A stretch of DNA of 64,000 nt from Oikopleura dioica (taxonomy: Eukaryota; Chordata; Appendicularia; Copelata; Oikopleuridae): the NCBI GenBank assembly GCA_907165135.1, contig OU015566.1:994501-1058500 (forward strand), written 5' to 3'. Under the pieces are notes generated by a model. It was given only the letters and a program-made list of their open reading frames with translations, ran no database searches and was not told the origin of the DNA. Shown one piece after another: positions 1 through 12,048 of this stretch. Position numbers and translations under genes: made by a program. The stretch's first letter is position 1, and each line of letters begins with the position of its first letter.

Positions 1-14
1 GAAAGAGATTTGGT

Positions 15-2246
15 TTATTCTAGAAGAGTCATCGACTCGCTTTTGATATTTTCAACAGTTTTGTGTTTAAATTCCTCCGGAAGTTGGTCAATTCCATCTT
101 TGAAGTAAACAGTCAGGTATTTCGGTGCATCTTCTTTTTTCGTAAAATAACTCACTAAATTTTCAAAAAAGAAATTATCAGAAAATCAGCAAACCTGAAG
201 TGGAAATGATCAGAAAGCCCAAAAGCGCATAAATTCCAAAAGCATAAGTTGATGGCTCGAGCAAAGCTTGCTGCCAATAAGGAGAAGGCTCAATGTTATC
301 AATAAAAGTTTCATTTTGGCAGTAGAGGGCGAGATTCGAAGCGTCAATTGATGAATTGAAGGATCGGTTGGTAAACATGTTCGATTCGTAAGTCGTTGTT
401 GTTGGAAAGATTTTCCTTGGAAATGAGATGGAAGATGCGAAAATGACTATTCAAACCTCAGGATCACAATAGACAGTGGAAATAGCGGGGCAAAGCATCC
501 AGCGATTATTCCTTTTCTGTTCACAAAGGGAGCAAACATCCCAGTCAAGACGGTTCCGAAATAAGGGGCTCCCAAGTTTGTCGTTGTCATGAACAAAATA
601 CCAAGAAGCGTGCCGGGGTTGAAGGACATGCTGATTGATAAGAGACAGGTAAGGATGCCGGTGAAGAGCATGATGATTCGGCAATAAGTGACGTCGGTGT
701 ATTTTGTTCCAAAGATGGACTTGACTGAAGGGAGCATGACCAAAGAGGCACCAGATAAAAATGAAGAGAATGAGCTCAAAGTTGCGCTAAAGATAGCAAC
801 GAGGAATAATCCCTGACCAATATTTTGAATTTTACTCCTTTAATTTTTCTTCAAATGAACTATTTCTAGAATTATCTATAAATTTGGGAACCATAATTTC
901 TCTTTATTTTTCTGAAATTGATATTATCGGTTTTCAGCAATTATGACAAACATTAAAAATTTGTTTGAACTTCTCCCAATACAATCCGAATTTTACTGAT
1001 TAATCAACCTATTTACTTCTGTGAAAATATTTCCTGAAAGCCGTGAGTATTCCTGAACATATCAATAATTAGCGTTGGGACAATCTGGTCCGGTCGAATT
1101 GGAATCTCGCAGAGCGCATCTCTTCCATCATAAAATGCCAAAGTAGCGACGCCGATAAAAACCGCCATCATTAGAAAAAGACTGATGCAGAATCCGCCGA
1201 TCGCCATCGCAATTCTCCCATCTTTCATGTTCTTGCACATATTGAATCGCTAAAAAATAAGTAGAGAGTCGATTAACTGATTGTATTTTACCTGTGCCAT
1301 CGCTTGTTGAAGAGGCAGTGTGATAAGAGCATCGATGAGAAGTCGGAAAACGATGATCAACGGGGCGCTTCTGTATGTCAAATCGAAGTGTTCCTTCGAT
1401 TCAAGCCAGGCTGAGAACATTGTATTGCATTTTGTTCTTTCGCAAACTTCGGTGATTTTCGAGAAGCCAATGGTTGTAGCCAGCTTGATGGTGATGACCA
1501 AAGTAGCGCCGATCAGGGCAAATCCATTTATGACATCAGCTTTTTTTGGATTCAAATTTATTCGTTTTCTTTTAATGATATAATATAAAAATCAACCCTT
1601 TCCCATGATGACAGCATTCATGCCTCCAAGATAAGTATAAATGATACAAATGACTGTCATAGAAATAATCACCAAAAACAAAACCATATTCGATTGCGGA
1701 TCCAAGTCAAACGCGTCATCCAACACCGCCTTGATCGCGTAAGACGGCGAAAGAATCGCAGCAGAGACGAAGAATCCCCAAGAAAGAAGTGAAGAAACCA
1801 GGCATATTTTTGAGATGTCTTCTCCGAATCGAATTTTTACGTAGTCAAAGACGGAGTCGGAACGAGTTCGGTAGAAGACGGGGTGGATTGTGTAGCAGCC
1901 AAAGGCGACTTAAATTCAAGTAAAAAGCAGTTTCATTAATATTGAATACTTACTGATAATAGGTACAGTAATCGCATTCCACAGCTGAGCCGTTCCATAC
2001 AAATACACTTCTGATGGATAGCCGGTCAAAGAAAGAGCAGAAACAAACGCGACAAAAATGGATAAACCAACATTTATCGGATTCGCCGAATGAGAAGCCA
2101 TTAAATATTGCGCTACATTCGAGTTTGACCCGCTAAAAATCATCAAAAACGAAATTTAAAATCGAATTTTACCGGGATAAATAGACGCCGATTCCAACTG
2201 TTCCCCCGAGAAGGAGAAAAATAACAAAAAAATCTAGCCAATTCAT
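15..2246 (-). CDS. SLC5-family sodium/solute symporter (SMCT/SMVT-like)
   Basis: A multi-pass Na+-coupled symporter of the plasma membrane, in the SLC5 branch that includes monocarboxylate and multivitamin transporters; the substrate cannot be told. It starts MNWLDFFVIF at 2246 and ends SESMTLLE-stop at 15. Recognisable family stretches are SLTGYPSEVYLYG (family: xxGxPSEVYRFG) encoded near 2000, YLGGMNAVIM near 1610 (family: LGGLKAVIWTD) and GLFLVAIFSATLSSFSS near 790 (family: GLFxAxxFSxSLST). At least six exons are joined by short introns, most of them GT-AG. The intron at 1602-1540 is ambiguous: a GA donor gives a gap-free match to AVIWTDVFQ, while a GT donor six bases on adds two residues. 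The 376 bp before the next gene must hold its promoter; nothing distinctive is visible there. Confidence 0.85.
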
Positions 2247-2622
2247 TTTTCTCAGTTTTCTCTATTGATGAAAATTATTACTTTTCAATCATGAAAAATG
2301 TTCTTATGTCATCAAAATCAAGGGAGCCCATAAATGCGGGATCGGCTCTTCGATCCGCCCCTCAATGAAAATGTTGTCGTATTTCTTCGTAATTTTGAAA
2401 AGAAGACAAATTGGAATTGGCCGAAAAATTGCCATAAGCCAGCATTTTAAACCCTCTTCATGATTCTCTTATTTTTCAGAAGAAATAATTTCTCATTCAG
2501 GTTAATTTATAAATGGATTGTTTATTTCAAATTTTGTTTGTTTCAAAAAGATATTTACAGAAAATTATAAAAAAAAAACGACATTTTTCTCTTCAGAAAA
2601 AAAGTCTCAAAATTGGCATTTC

Positions 2623-5600
2623 TTAGCACAGATCGCCAACTTCTACAACTCGTCCATCTTCGCAGCAAATTTCCCGATTCGGGGCAAATTTTGTGAAGAG
2701 ATTCGTCGACGATGATCGACAACAAACTGGGCCGTTTCCATTTCCGGAATCAGTAGATGGTGTTGCTGAGCAATTAGCATCATCGTAGTTGATAAAGGCG
2801 GAAGAGATGGAATTCTTGAGATCAGAGAGGGTTTGGGCAAATTGGAAGTCGCATTCGCAGCTTCCACGGCGGCAATCTTGCGCGTTATTGGCTTAAAAGG
2901 TTTCCATGAGTTGTCATGATAAATAAAATCCACTTTCACAGGATCTAATAATTTTTTTTTCAAACTTACCACAAACGCCGTTTCTGACTCGATATCTCGA
3001 GCACGTCTCTCCATTTTTCATTCCATAAGCATTCGCGACGCAAGCATGGCATTTTCTCCAGGTCAAACAAGCAGCATCAATGGCATCGACCGCTTTTCCT
3101 CCTGCTTTTCCCCCGGGCGCGCGACAGTGGCAACCATAGCCGGAAAGATCAGAGTCGAAATCGAAGTCTGCATCGCCGTCAAAGGATCCAGAGGCAAGGT
3201 TGAATCCGCGGAAAGAAAATACATCCGAGAAGATAGCGTTCATTTTCAAAGCTGAAAAAGCATCGGTATGGCTTTCGGAGTAGTAGCCAGAAAGATCTTC
3301 GTTGACATTAGCCGGGAAATCGTAGCTGTACTCAGATCCGCCGTTGCCGTTTCCATTTCCGTTGCCGTTTCCATTTCCATTGCCGTTTCCAGCTCCTTGG
3401 CCGTTTCCGCCGCCATTGCCGTCTCCGTTGCCATTGCCATGGGTGCCGGATCCGTTGTTACCACCTTGTCCGCTGCCTCCGCCAGTTCCAGGCTGTCCTG
3501 GTTGCCCGGATCCGTTGTTGCCACCATTGCCATTTCCGCCACCATTGCCAGGTTGACCAGGAGTACCAGATCCGTTGTTACCACCTTGACCGCTTCCTCC
3601 GCCATTTCCTGGTTGCCCTGGTTGGCCATTCCCGTTGTTGCCTCCTTGTCCGTTACCACTGCCGTTTCCTGGCTGACCGGGATTTCCAGGTTGACCAGGG
3701 GCACCATTCCCGTTATTGCCTCCTTGTCCGTTACCACCGCCGTTTCCTGGCTGGCCAGGATTTCCAGGTTGTCCGGGATTGCCAGGCTGACCTTGACCTC
3801 CTCCCGACCCAGGTTGACCTTGGCCGTCTCCATTTCCTTGGCCGTTACCATTTCCTTGGCCGTTACCATTTCCTTGGCCATTGCCGTTTCCTGGCTGTCC
3901 AGGTGCTCCAGGTTGACCAGGGTTTCCAGGTTGTCCTTGGCCTCCTCCGTTTCCTTGACCTCCGCCTGAACCCTGTCCACCATTTTGGCCTTGGCTAGGT
4001 TGCTCAGGTTGACCAGGCTGACCAGGTTGATTTGGTTGACCAGGTTGACCGGGCTGATTTGGTTGTCCGGGTTGACCAGGCTGGTTCGGTTGACCGGGCT
4101 GTCCAGGTTGATTTCCATTTTGCCCCTGTCCGCCATTTTGGCCTTGACCGCCATTTTGACCTTGGCCTGGCTGATTTGGTTGACCGGGTTGTCCGGGCTG
4201 ATTTCCTTGATTACCATTCTGCCCCTGTCCTCCGTTTTGAGATTGACCATTGCTTTGGCCAGATTGCTGGCCAGTTTGATTGTTATTTTGGCCAGGTTGA
4301 TTCGGCTGCTGAGGTTGCTGGCCATTTTGACCTTGGTTGTTGTTTTGGCCTTGTTGATTGTTCTGCCCTTGATTTTGGCCCTGCTGATTGTTTTGGCCTT
4401 GACCGTTCTGCTGGTTTTGGCCATTTTGTTGATTCTGGCCATTTTGTTGATTTTGGTTGTTGTTTTGATTGTTGTTCTGGTTGTTATTGTTGTTGTTTTG
4501 ACCTTCAATGCAGGAGACATCGCCGAAGTTGCAGTAGTAGAGCATGAAGGCAACGGGAGTATGCTCCATGGATCCATCAAAGTCGAGTGGCATTTGAAGA
4601 TTTGTGTTGGAAGTATGTTTGAGATTGTCGTTCAGCTCGATTGCCCAGAAAGATGCTCGATCTTCACCTTCATTCAGAGGATTTCCAGCTCGAGAAACAG
4701 GGTAGAATGCTTCAACGCCATTTTGGCCTTGGAAAGAAGTCTAAAAATAAATGACAAAAAAGAAATATTTTTGAAAAAAACGAACCTTGATTTTCGTGGA
4801 TCGATTGTCAAAACCCATGAAAATCTTTCCAGCGCATCCGATGGCTCCTCCAGAGGGACTTCGGACTTGCAGATTTGCTGAGCCACCTTGATTTTGTTGC
4901 ATTCGGAAAGCTTGATTGATCTGGCTCGCGCTCAGAGCAGTGCAGCCGTTGGGAATGTTGTTCAATGGTCGATCCTCGACGAAATCGTTCATGTAGCCAC
5001 CATCGCAGAGTTTGGCATTGGAGGCTAAAATGATAAAATAAAATTGTTATTTTATTAATTTTTTTAGATTAAATTTTTATTCTTTTTATTATTAAAATAA
5101 TATTTTTATTAAAATTAAATAAAATGACTAATAATATTTATCTAAAAAAATAAATAATAAAAATATTTTTCATTCAATTTTTTTTATAGTTATTTTTACC
5201 TTGAACAGCCAAATTTCTCTGATTGATTTCCTGATTCGTCAATTGTCGATCAAAGTTGTGCCAGAGCTCGAATTCGATCTTTCCTTGCTGAATCGCCTGG
5301 TTCGAGATTTCCTTCGATTTTCGATTGACAAAGTAGTACCAAAAGGTATTCGAGTCCTTCTTTCCATCGTCGATCACAGCCCAGTCGGGAAAGTTGACCG
5401 GCTCTCGGAGGCCGACTTCGCTGCCCGAAACCATAAGTCTAAAAGTTTTATTTAGAAACAACGGGCTATTTAGAGGGGATTCTTACGTGAGATCCATTTT
5501 TAGCCGCGAGTGGTCAGAAATAACTCGAGCCGCGCGAGCAAGCTGACTGTATCCGGAAACACTGAATCGAAGACGTCCTCCGCGGCCTTGACTGTAACTG

Positions 5601-6416
5601 CCCTGGTTGACAGTAACCTGGACCTGGACATTTTGACATTCGCCATCTTTGTTTTTGTCCTCTGAAAAATGAATAAGGAAAATTTTTTGATCAATTTTAA
5701 CTTGAAATTTTTTAACCTGAAGAGTCCTACATCATAACTCTCAAATTAATAAGGCGCTCTTGTCATAAACCTTTTGAAACGCTCAATTTCATAAGTTCAG
5801 AGATATTGACCCAAATTTTTACCCGGTATATAATTAACCCCGGAACGCATGGCCATTTTTGCCAATTCCTGACCATTTTTTAACCGAATATTGTCGTGAT
5901 TTGGGCATAAAGAGAATAAAAATCCGGGTTTATATATTATAACCGGACTCTAAGCTACAAAAATATAACTTGAGCGTGGTCATATTATATGCGTATATCA
6001 AATATAATATGGGTTTTTTGATGAGCAAAATCGTATTACCCAAAAATGGGTCGTATATGCGTTCCGGCGTTAAAATTTCAGAAAAAAATTTATGAAAATT
6101 TTTTAAAAAAATTCAGAAAAAAATAAAAAAAAATTTGTGAAAATTTTGAGAAAAAATTCAGAAAAATTCAGAGAAAATTTTACAAGATTCGTAAAAAAAT
6201 TAATAAAAATTAGAGAAAAAAAAATTAAAAAAGTAAAAAATAACGAATTTCTAATTTTTCAAATTGAATTGAAAAAAAAAAATTATCGAATAAAAAATCT
6301 CTTCGATTTATTTTATCTTTTTTTATTTTGCATAAAAAGATTTTTTTCCGAAAATAACCTTCAATAGGATTCTGCGCAAAATTCGTCGAGGCGAGTAAAA
6401 AAGGTAAAACTCTCAT
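2623..6416 (-). CDS. Secreted Q/N/G/P-rich matrix protein with a catalytically dead PLA2-like C-terminal domain
   Basis: The first exon (6416-6359) encodes a signal peptide, MRVLPFLLASTNFAQ, and is followed by a roughly 700-bp intron. Four exons encode an N-terminal region of about 250 residues with no recognised domain. About 350 residues of low-complexity Q/N/G/P repeats follow (about 4520-3340), moving from NQN-type through QPGQPNQPG to GNGNG. The C-terminus is a cysteine-rich PLA2-like fold with YGCHC (calcium-loop position) and CECDFQFAQ (family: CECDxxxAxC). The active-site position, CCxxHDxC in enzymes, reads ACLTWRKC, so the catalytic His is Trp and the neighbouring Asp is Arg. Inactive PLA2 folds are used as matrix scaffolds elsewhere, for example otoconin-90, and larvacean house proteins would be a natural home. 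The house role is inference; secretion and loss of the active site are read directly. Confidence 0.75.
5834..6073. repeat. MITE in intron 1 of the Q/N-rich gene
   Basis: The ends are inverted repeats of about 19 bp (TTAACCCCGGAACGCAT at the left, ATGCGTTCCGGCGTTAA at the right) with few mismatches. The interior is AT-rich and contains TATA-like palindromes. No coding potential is seen. It accounts for about a third of the unusually long first intron. Confidence 0.75.
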
Positions 6417-7223
6417 CTTTCGACGGATTGATTGTTCCACAAGCCGTCGATTTCTCGATTTGACCCGTCCGACTTTTCGCTCGTTTTTAAATTTCCTCGA
6501 GAATGCTCCGAGGGCGCGCTTGAGCGCAAGCGCGCCGTTGACCGCGCGTTCTTTATTTGACGATTGCGTACTTGGACTAGCTTTTTTGTTAGTGATAAAA
6601 GCAAATTGGAGGATTTTAGATTTGTTGATCAAATCAAATTCAAACTGGACCAATCGTCTTCGATATTAGTTTCTAAATGGTTCGATTTTTTTCGCTTAAA
6701 AAATATATTTTTTTTATCATCGAAATATCGAAAATTTTTTGTTAAAATTTTTTTATAAAAATATTTTATTCTAAAAATTTTTTATTAAAAATATTAATTT
6801 AAAAATATTTTCGACAAATTAAATACAAATAAATTCATTTTTGTCAAAATTTTAGACAAATTAAAAGAACAAGAAACATTGTCATTGAATTTCGTTCAAA
6901 TCTGCCCGTGCGAAAAAAATTCGACTAACCCAAATTCAAAACGGTCCTTCGCGAGTTGAAAATATACTCGAAGTTCTAAACGCGCGTCAGAATCCTCAAA
7001 GAGCGCCAATTATTTGCAGGGGTCCTCTTCTTGCCCGCTACTTTGATCAGTCAATTAAGCACACGTCGACCCAGATAAAAAGTGCAACTCAAAAGGGTCG
7101 AAAATCTAAGATCTTTCTCTCTTTTTCCAAAATATAATTAAAATTATCATTCAAGCATAAATTCTTCTCTGGCAAAAGAAAGCCATCAGAAGTTCCCTTA
7201 GTCGAGTCGAAAAATTAAGAGAG

Positions 7224-9023
7224 ATGGCGAATTTTAAGGAACTCGCTGGAGCTCTCGCTGCAGGAATGAGCTTGAACTCTTTCGCGAAGGGTCAAGTGCT
7301 GGGGTTCTCGAAAAGTTGAGAGCCCAAAAAGCACATTCTTTTGGCTCGCGTCTGCGGAGTCACGTTTATGATAAATAGTAAACGCACTTTGTGGTCAAGA
7401 GTAACTGTTTATTTTCTTTGCGAATCACGTGTCTGGGCTCTGAAACCTGTGTAGAAAACCTGACTCAGGCTATGAAAGGCTTTGACAGAGCTTTTCAAAG
7501 CCTGACTCAGGTTTTCAACACAGGTTGTCCTGTGTGTAAAACCTGTGCGTAGAACCTGTGTAAAAAACCTGAGTCAGGCTTTCAAGGGCTGAAAAGGAGC
7601 TCTTCAAAGCCTGACTCAGGTTTTCCAACCCACGCTTTTTAGCCCAGTCACGTGTGGTTTAACAAGCTCTTGGAAGAATTCTTTCGGATTCAAAATGAGC
7701 TGAATGACAATTATAGAGTCCACTACTCAACCGAAGACCGAGCTCTTGATGTGGACAGCGATCGAAATGACTCATTTCTTGACTTTGGAATGGTAGTTAT
7801 TTTTCTTTCAGAACGCACTCTCATTTTTTAAGATTGATGCGGAGATGTATAGCTAATGTTTTTAATAATCATCAATTCAATCGAAAAGCAGGAAAAAATT
7901 TTCAAGTGATATTAGAAAAATTTGATGATTATGAAAAAGATCCCGAATCGGACACGACTCTGATGTGGAAGTTGAAAAAACTGTCCTCACTGAATGTAAA
8001 TTCCTTGATTTATGATTTTTTTTAATTGAGATTTTCAAGTTCGCGTTCTCTTCATTTCCCTGGCAATCATCTGTGGACTGATTGGAATCTTGATCGGCAT
8101 TCTTTACGGTTTTTCTTCCTTCATGATTTTTGTCAAAAACTTGTTTTTTTTTCTAGCGACGAACATAAAGCAAAAAAGCGAAAATGAACTTCTCTCTGCT
8201 CAACAATCTCGGTAACCAATTCTTTTGACAGAAATATATAACAAAAAAGGGACAGCGATGAGGAGCATTTCAAAATCAACGTCAATGAATTCATCCGTCG
8301 ACAAAGCATTGGAAGCCTTTCAAAGTGGCCTCTTGCCATTTTTTCTTCAATAACACTTGATTATCTAGCCCTACATCGATCAGCCGCACCAGTTCCTGCA
8401 AAATATTTGACAAGAAGGAAAAGGTAAAAAAAAATCTGGGTTCGGAACTCTAAATAGAAAATCTGAGTCAGCGTCTGAAAATATTCTATGAAAAGCCGCG
8501 TAGCGGCTTTTTTAAAAACGAAGCCGCGAAGCGGCTTCTTAATATCATATTGCCAATATGGGTCCTATTATATGAGTCATTTTATATATATGACTCATAT
8601 TATATAACTCATGATATGACTCATATGATTACTCATATGATGATTCATATGATATGACTCATATTATATAACTCATGATATGACTCATATTATATGGCCC
8701 TTTTACTCTATTTTAAATAGACTATTTATAAAGATTTGCAAAGCCGCTTCGCGGCTTCGTCTTTAAAAAAAGCCGCTATGCGGCTTTTCATAGAATTTAA
8801 TCAGACCCTGACTCAGGTTTTCTACATAGGTTGCCTAGCTCAAATCATCCGAAATCGTCTATTTTTGGATCTTTGATGATCATAAATTAAGGTATTCCGC
8901 ACAAAATCCTACGACATTCAAAAACTCCCTGGGCGCCTCCCAAATGTCCGAAAAGATCTTTACTCGATTCTTTGAAAAATTTGATGACAATTTCAGCAAA
9001 ATAAAGAAAAAATTTGATGTTTG
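7224..9023 (+). CDS. Small single-pass membrane protein, unrecognised
   Basis: Pieces read as one gene: MANFKELAGALAAGMSLNSF (7224), an exon at about 7648-7792 rich in Asp/Glu (ALDVDSDRNDSFLDFG), an exon at about 7834-7995 (FQVILEKFDDYEKDPESD), a transmembrane exon at about 8040-8110 (VRVLFISLAIICGLIGILIG), and C-terminal exons ending FDDNFSKIKKKFDV-stop at 9023. The EKFDD motif occurs twice, in the third and last exons. The first join works with a GA donor at 7310 and the CAG that ends the MITE at 7647. The junctions flanking the 7834 exon do not close in frame with GT-AG, so either non-canonical sites or base errors are involved. The intron after 8426 holds a second MITE. The family is not recognised. 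Confidence 0.45.
7433..7647. repeat. hAT-like MITE with perfect 8-bp target duplication (family 1)
   Basis: The element begins CTGGGCTCTGAAACCTGTG and ends AGCCCAG. It is flanked by TCACGTGT at 7425-7432 and again at 7648-7655. Internal copies of CCTGACTCAGG suggest one element inserted into, or duplicated within, another. Eight-base duplications are typical of hAT transposons; the family name is inferred from that alone. Confidence 0.85.
8436..8845. repeat. Family-1 MITE with a palindromic core, inside an intron
   Basis: The outer arms carry the family-1 GAGTCAG / CCTGACTCAGG ends. Inside these are palindromic arms built on GCCGCGTAGCGGC and GAAGCCGCGAAGCGGCTTC. The centre (about 8551-8703) consists of alternating ATGACTCATAT and ATATGAGTCAT words, which could fold into a long cruciform. 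Confidence 0.75.
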
Positions 9024-9349
9024 ATTTGATCAAAAATGTGGTTTGGTTCGTTAATTAAAACAGAAAATGACGGTCACGAGTAAAAAACAGCTTCTTAGAA
9101 GGAAGCTTGATAAACACGAAATTTTGCAAAGTAGGTCTTCTTGAGAAACAAGTCCCGCGGTGTGTCAAGAGATCAATAAGTTGTTTTTGAGTCAGTGCAG
9201 GGCTTGATGTCTGTGCTAGTACTGTATCTTCGCAGATTCGACTTGACGGTTCGTCTCAGGTTGAAATTAATCAATTTCGACGATAAGGGTTGAATTTTTT
9301 TCAAAATCGAAGAAAATTTAAAAGTATGAATCATACTGTATGATTAAGG

Positions 9350-9797
9350 GTTAGAATTCCAAATTTGTTCAGCTGAGTGAGCTGAGCTGGCTGAGTGAGG
9401 TCAGCAGCCTCTCAGCTCAGCCCAGTGATTTTCGAAAATGATCTGATCTGATCTGGTCAGCTCAGCTCAGCTCAGCTCAATAATTCTGAAACATGATCAT
9501 TTCTGCTCAGCTCAGCTCAGCTAAATGATTTTTACTCAATGTTACTACTAAAAATACAGTAAAAACAGCTCAGTTAAGCTCACCCAGCTCAGCTCATCTC
9601 TTATTAGGGTCTGCTCAGCTCAGCTCAACTACGTCAAAAAGGTCTGCTCAGCTCAGCTCAGCTCAATTACCTCTGAAAAAGTGCAGCTTAGCTCAGCTTA
9701 GTTCAGCTCAGAAAATTTTTTACGCAGGTCAGCTCAGCTTAGCTCAGCAAAAATAATCCAAAATTTGCAAATCTGCTTAGGGTTAGGGTTACCCATA
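9350..9797. repeat. AGCTC-repeat element with an adjoining interstitial telomeric repeat
   Basis: About 400 bp of imperfect CAGCTCAGCTCAGCT repeats lie between degenerate ends resembling CCAAATTTG and AAATTTGCAAATCTG. The right end is followed directly by TTAGGGTTAGGG (9779-9790). Better-preserved members of the same family are at 14390-14790 and 52543-52978. Confidence 0.75.
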
Positions 9798-10782
9798 ATT
9801 AAGTAAGTCTATTGTTCAGAATTTGACCCAAAAAAAAGCTTTTAGAAAACAGAGAATAGAGGGCTGAAGCAAAGTGGTGTACTTTCCGATATTGCGACTA
9901 AACTTGAGTTTTTGTATTTGCACAGCGGTGCCCTTTAAGCTTTTAGCTACTTGAGCCGCTGAACTCTGTGAGGGATTTAATAGTATAGATTTAATAGTGA
10001 AGCAACTCCACGTTTGCGCAAATTTTAATTTTCCAACAATGCTTAATTTTTGCGGAGAAAAATGGCAAATTGGAAGTGGCAAAATTGCTCAAAGTTCATG
10101 TAATCTCTGTTTTCTCCCCGATTACTGATAAGAAATCATTCAAGAGTCTTATCAATCTGCTGACGATGAAGCTGGACTCGTGTCTGATCAGATTTTCTTG
10201 AGAGGATCTTACGCGACCTGCCATTTTTTCGCTCAGTTCCGCTTTTATTCAAACAATATTCCTTTTTTCTACCGCGACTTTACTCAATTATCCAATTCCG
10301 CGACTTTTTTTAGAGAGAAAAAAAAACGGGATTATTCTAAAAATACGAAGCCCGCTTCTTTTAGCACTTTTTAAAAATAATTTTTTTATGCAACTTTTGA
10401 ATTGAACCCTTTTTAGAAAAAAAAGTTAAAAATGAACTTTCCGAGTTTTCTAATTTTCAATGAACCTGATTTGAAATTGAGAAAATTATGACGAGAAACT
10501 GTGTTTTCGCGGAAATATCAAGCAAAATTCATGTTTGAATGACTTCGCTGAGCAAATTTTTTTGGACTGAGATGAAATTTTCAGCGAAAATAAACTTGTC
10601 AAAAAAGCAAAATAAAAAATGGTTAATCCAGTTGGTTTCAATTCTCGCTAAAAATGGTCATTTGAGTAAAGCCTGCGTACTTTGACGAAAAAATTTTGTG
10701 AAATTTTTCATCAAAAATTTTGATTCTGGCTTTGAAAGATTTTAGCTGAGGGTTCAAAGTTTCCATAGAATAAATAAAATAA

Positions 10783-11099
10783 GGGGGTCAGTATCCAAAT
10801 TCTTGGAGAAAAATCATCTCAAAAATCACTCTCTTGTGATGTCTACGCCCTTATTGACTGCCTATCGAAATTTATCAATAGAAAGTTCACCAAGGCTCAT
10901 CGTCACTATCACCTGAGAAAACCAATCATTTCATGCTCAAGTTGCCAGATTACAAGCCTTGTCTTGACGGCCCGAGAGTCTCAAGTACGCGCGATTGTGG
11001 CCTGCGGAATCGTGTTCGCTTATGTCACCAAAGGTAAAGTCCGTCCGTTCGTAGTTTGGTGCCCAAACATGCTCGGAATTATGAGCGCTTGTTTTTAGA
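10783..11099 (+). other. Open exon-like stretch, unrecognised; possible gene relic
   Basis: An open frame without its own ATG follows an AG at 10782. It reads SCDVYALIDCLSKFINRKFT, then HLRKPIISCSSCQITSLVLT, and ends at a stop near 11098. The composition (Cys, Val, Arg, little Lys/Asn bias) looks protein-like against AT-rich surroundings. A second exon-like piece lies at about 10134-10250 (YQSADDEAGLVSDQIFLRGS). No start and no flanking exons were found. It could be a decayed gene or part of an unrecognised one. The rest of 9800-12040 holds only repeats. Confidence 0.3.
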
Positions 11100-11269
11100 A
11101 AACGTATTCGCTAATAAAGCGGATGACAAAATGATAACGGGATCGTTTGAGGCTGAAAAAGGTCAAATTGAAAAAATAAAAGATAAAATAAAATTTTATT
11201 AAAAGAAAAGATTTTCGTTCTGTTATCACTTGATTGAAGAAGAAAAAAATTGTTTTTTTAGGTAGTTGA

Positions 11270-11436
11270 GATGAGATGGGTAAGCTGAACTGAGCTGTTT
11301 TTTAGTTTTTTAAGTAGTAAAATTGTGTTAAAATCATTGAGCTAAGCTGAGCTGAGCTGAGTGATACTTGTCTGAGCTGAGCAGAACTGATCATTTCCCA
11401 AAATCACTGAGCTGAGCTGAGCGAGACTCTAAGGCG
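11270..11436. repeat. GAGCTGAGCT repeat tract
   Basis: This has the same simple word as the AGCTC elements but in the opposite orientation to the copy at 9350-9776. No clear terminal inverted repeats are visible. Confidence 0.7.
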
Positions 11437-11477
11437 AGGTGAAAATCGATGAAATTCATCATGTACCGAATCGGCAG

Positions 11478-11636
11478 ATGTAGGCGCATTGTCGCAAAAT
11501 GTCGCTGAATCTAGCCAAATGTCGATGAATCTAGCCAAATGTCGCTGAATCTAGCCGAATGTCGCCTGATGTCGCTAAATGTAGCCAAATGTCGCTGAAT
11601 GTCGTTAAATGTAGCCAAATGTCGCCAAAAGGCGCA
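11478..11636. repeat. Short tandem array, unit of about 20 bp
   Basis: Roughly eight imperfect copies of GTCGCTGAATCTAGCCAAAT are present, degrading to shorter GTCGCTAAATGTAGCC units toward the right. No coding function is apparent. Confidence 0.8.
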
Positions 11637-12048
11637 AAAAATAATAAAAACATCTGGCTCTAGAAAACTTGTTTCTTAGGTCAAAATATAATATCCGGCG
11701 ACATAGTTAGTGTACTACTAAAGAACGGGAATTTTTGCAGAGATAATAGTTTTTGAAGTCGATTTTTTTGAAAGACGGGAACTCCTAATCGAGAGTGCAC
11801 TCAATTTCCAGCTCAAGAAAAGACAACAAATCTTACGATTATCCGAGCTTTGATGTGAAATCGCTTTTTGAAATAAGATTACCCGATGTTACCCTTTTTA
11901 GCGTTGGTCCGGTTTTCTTCCAAATTGCTACTTTACATATGAAAATGCAGTCTTCATAAATTGGTGATTTTCGTTCCAAGAAATAGGGAAAAACATGAAA
12001 TCGGAGTTTATTTTTTCATTAAATTTATCAAAAAAGAAAACACAATTT

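Noticed and set aside
3246-4881. Long open frames on both strands opposite and beside the Q/N/G-rich exon
   Set aside because: They are shadows of the repeat-rich coding strand; their low-complexity Leu/Thr or Met/Thr products have no signal peptide or exon context.
6137-6758. AT-rich open frames around 6.1-6.7 kb
   Set aside because: Lys/Phe/Ile-only products from AT-rich intron and upstream sequence; the real coding use here is the signal-peptide exon at 6416-6359.
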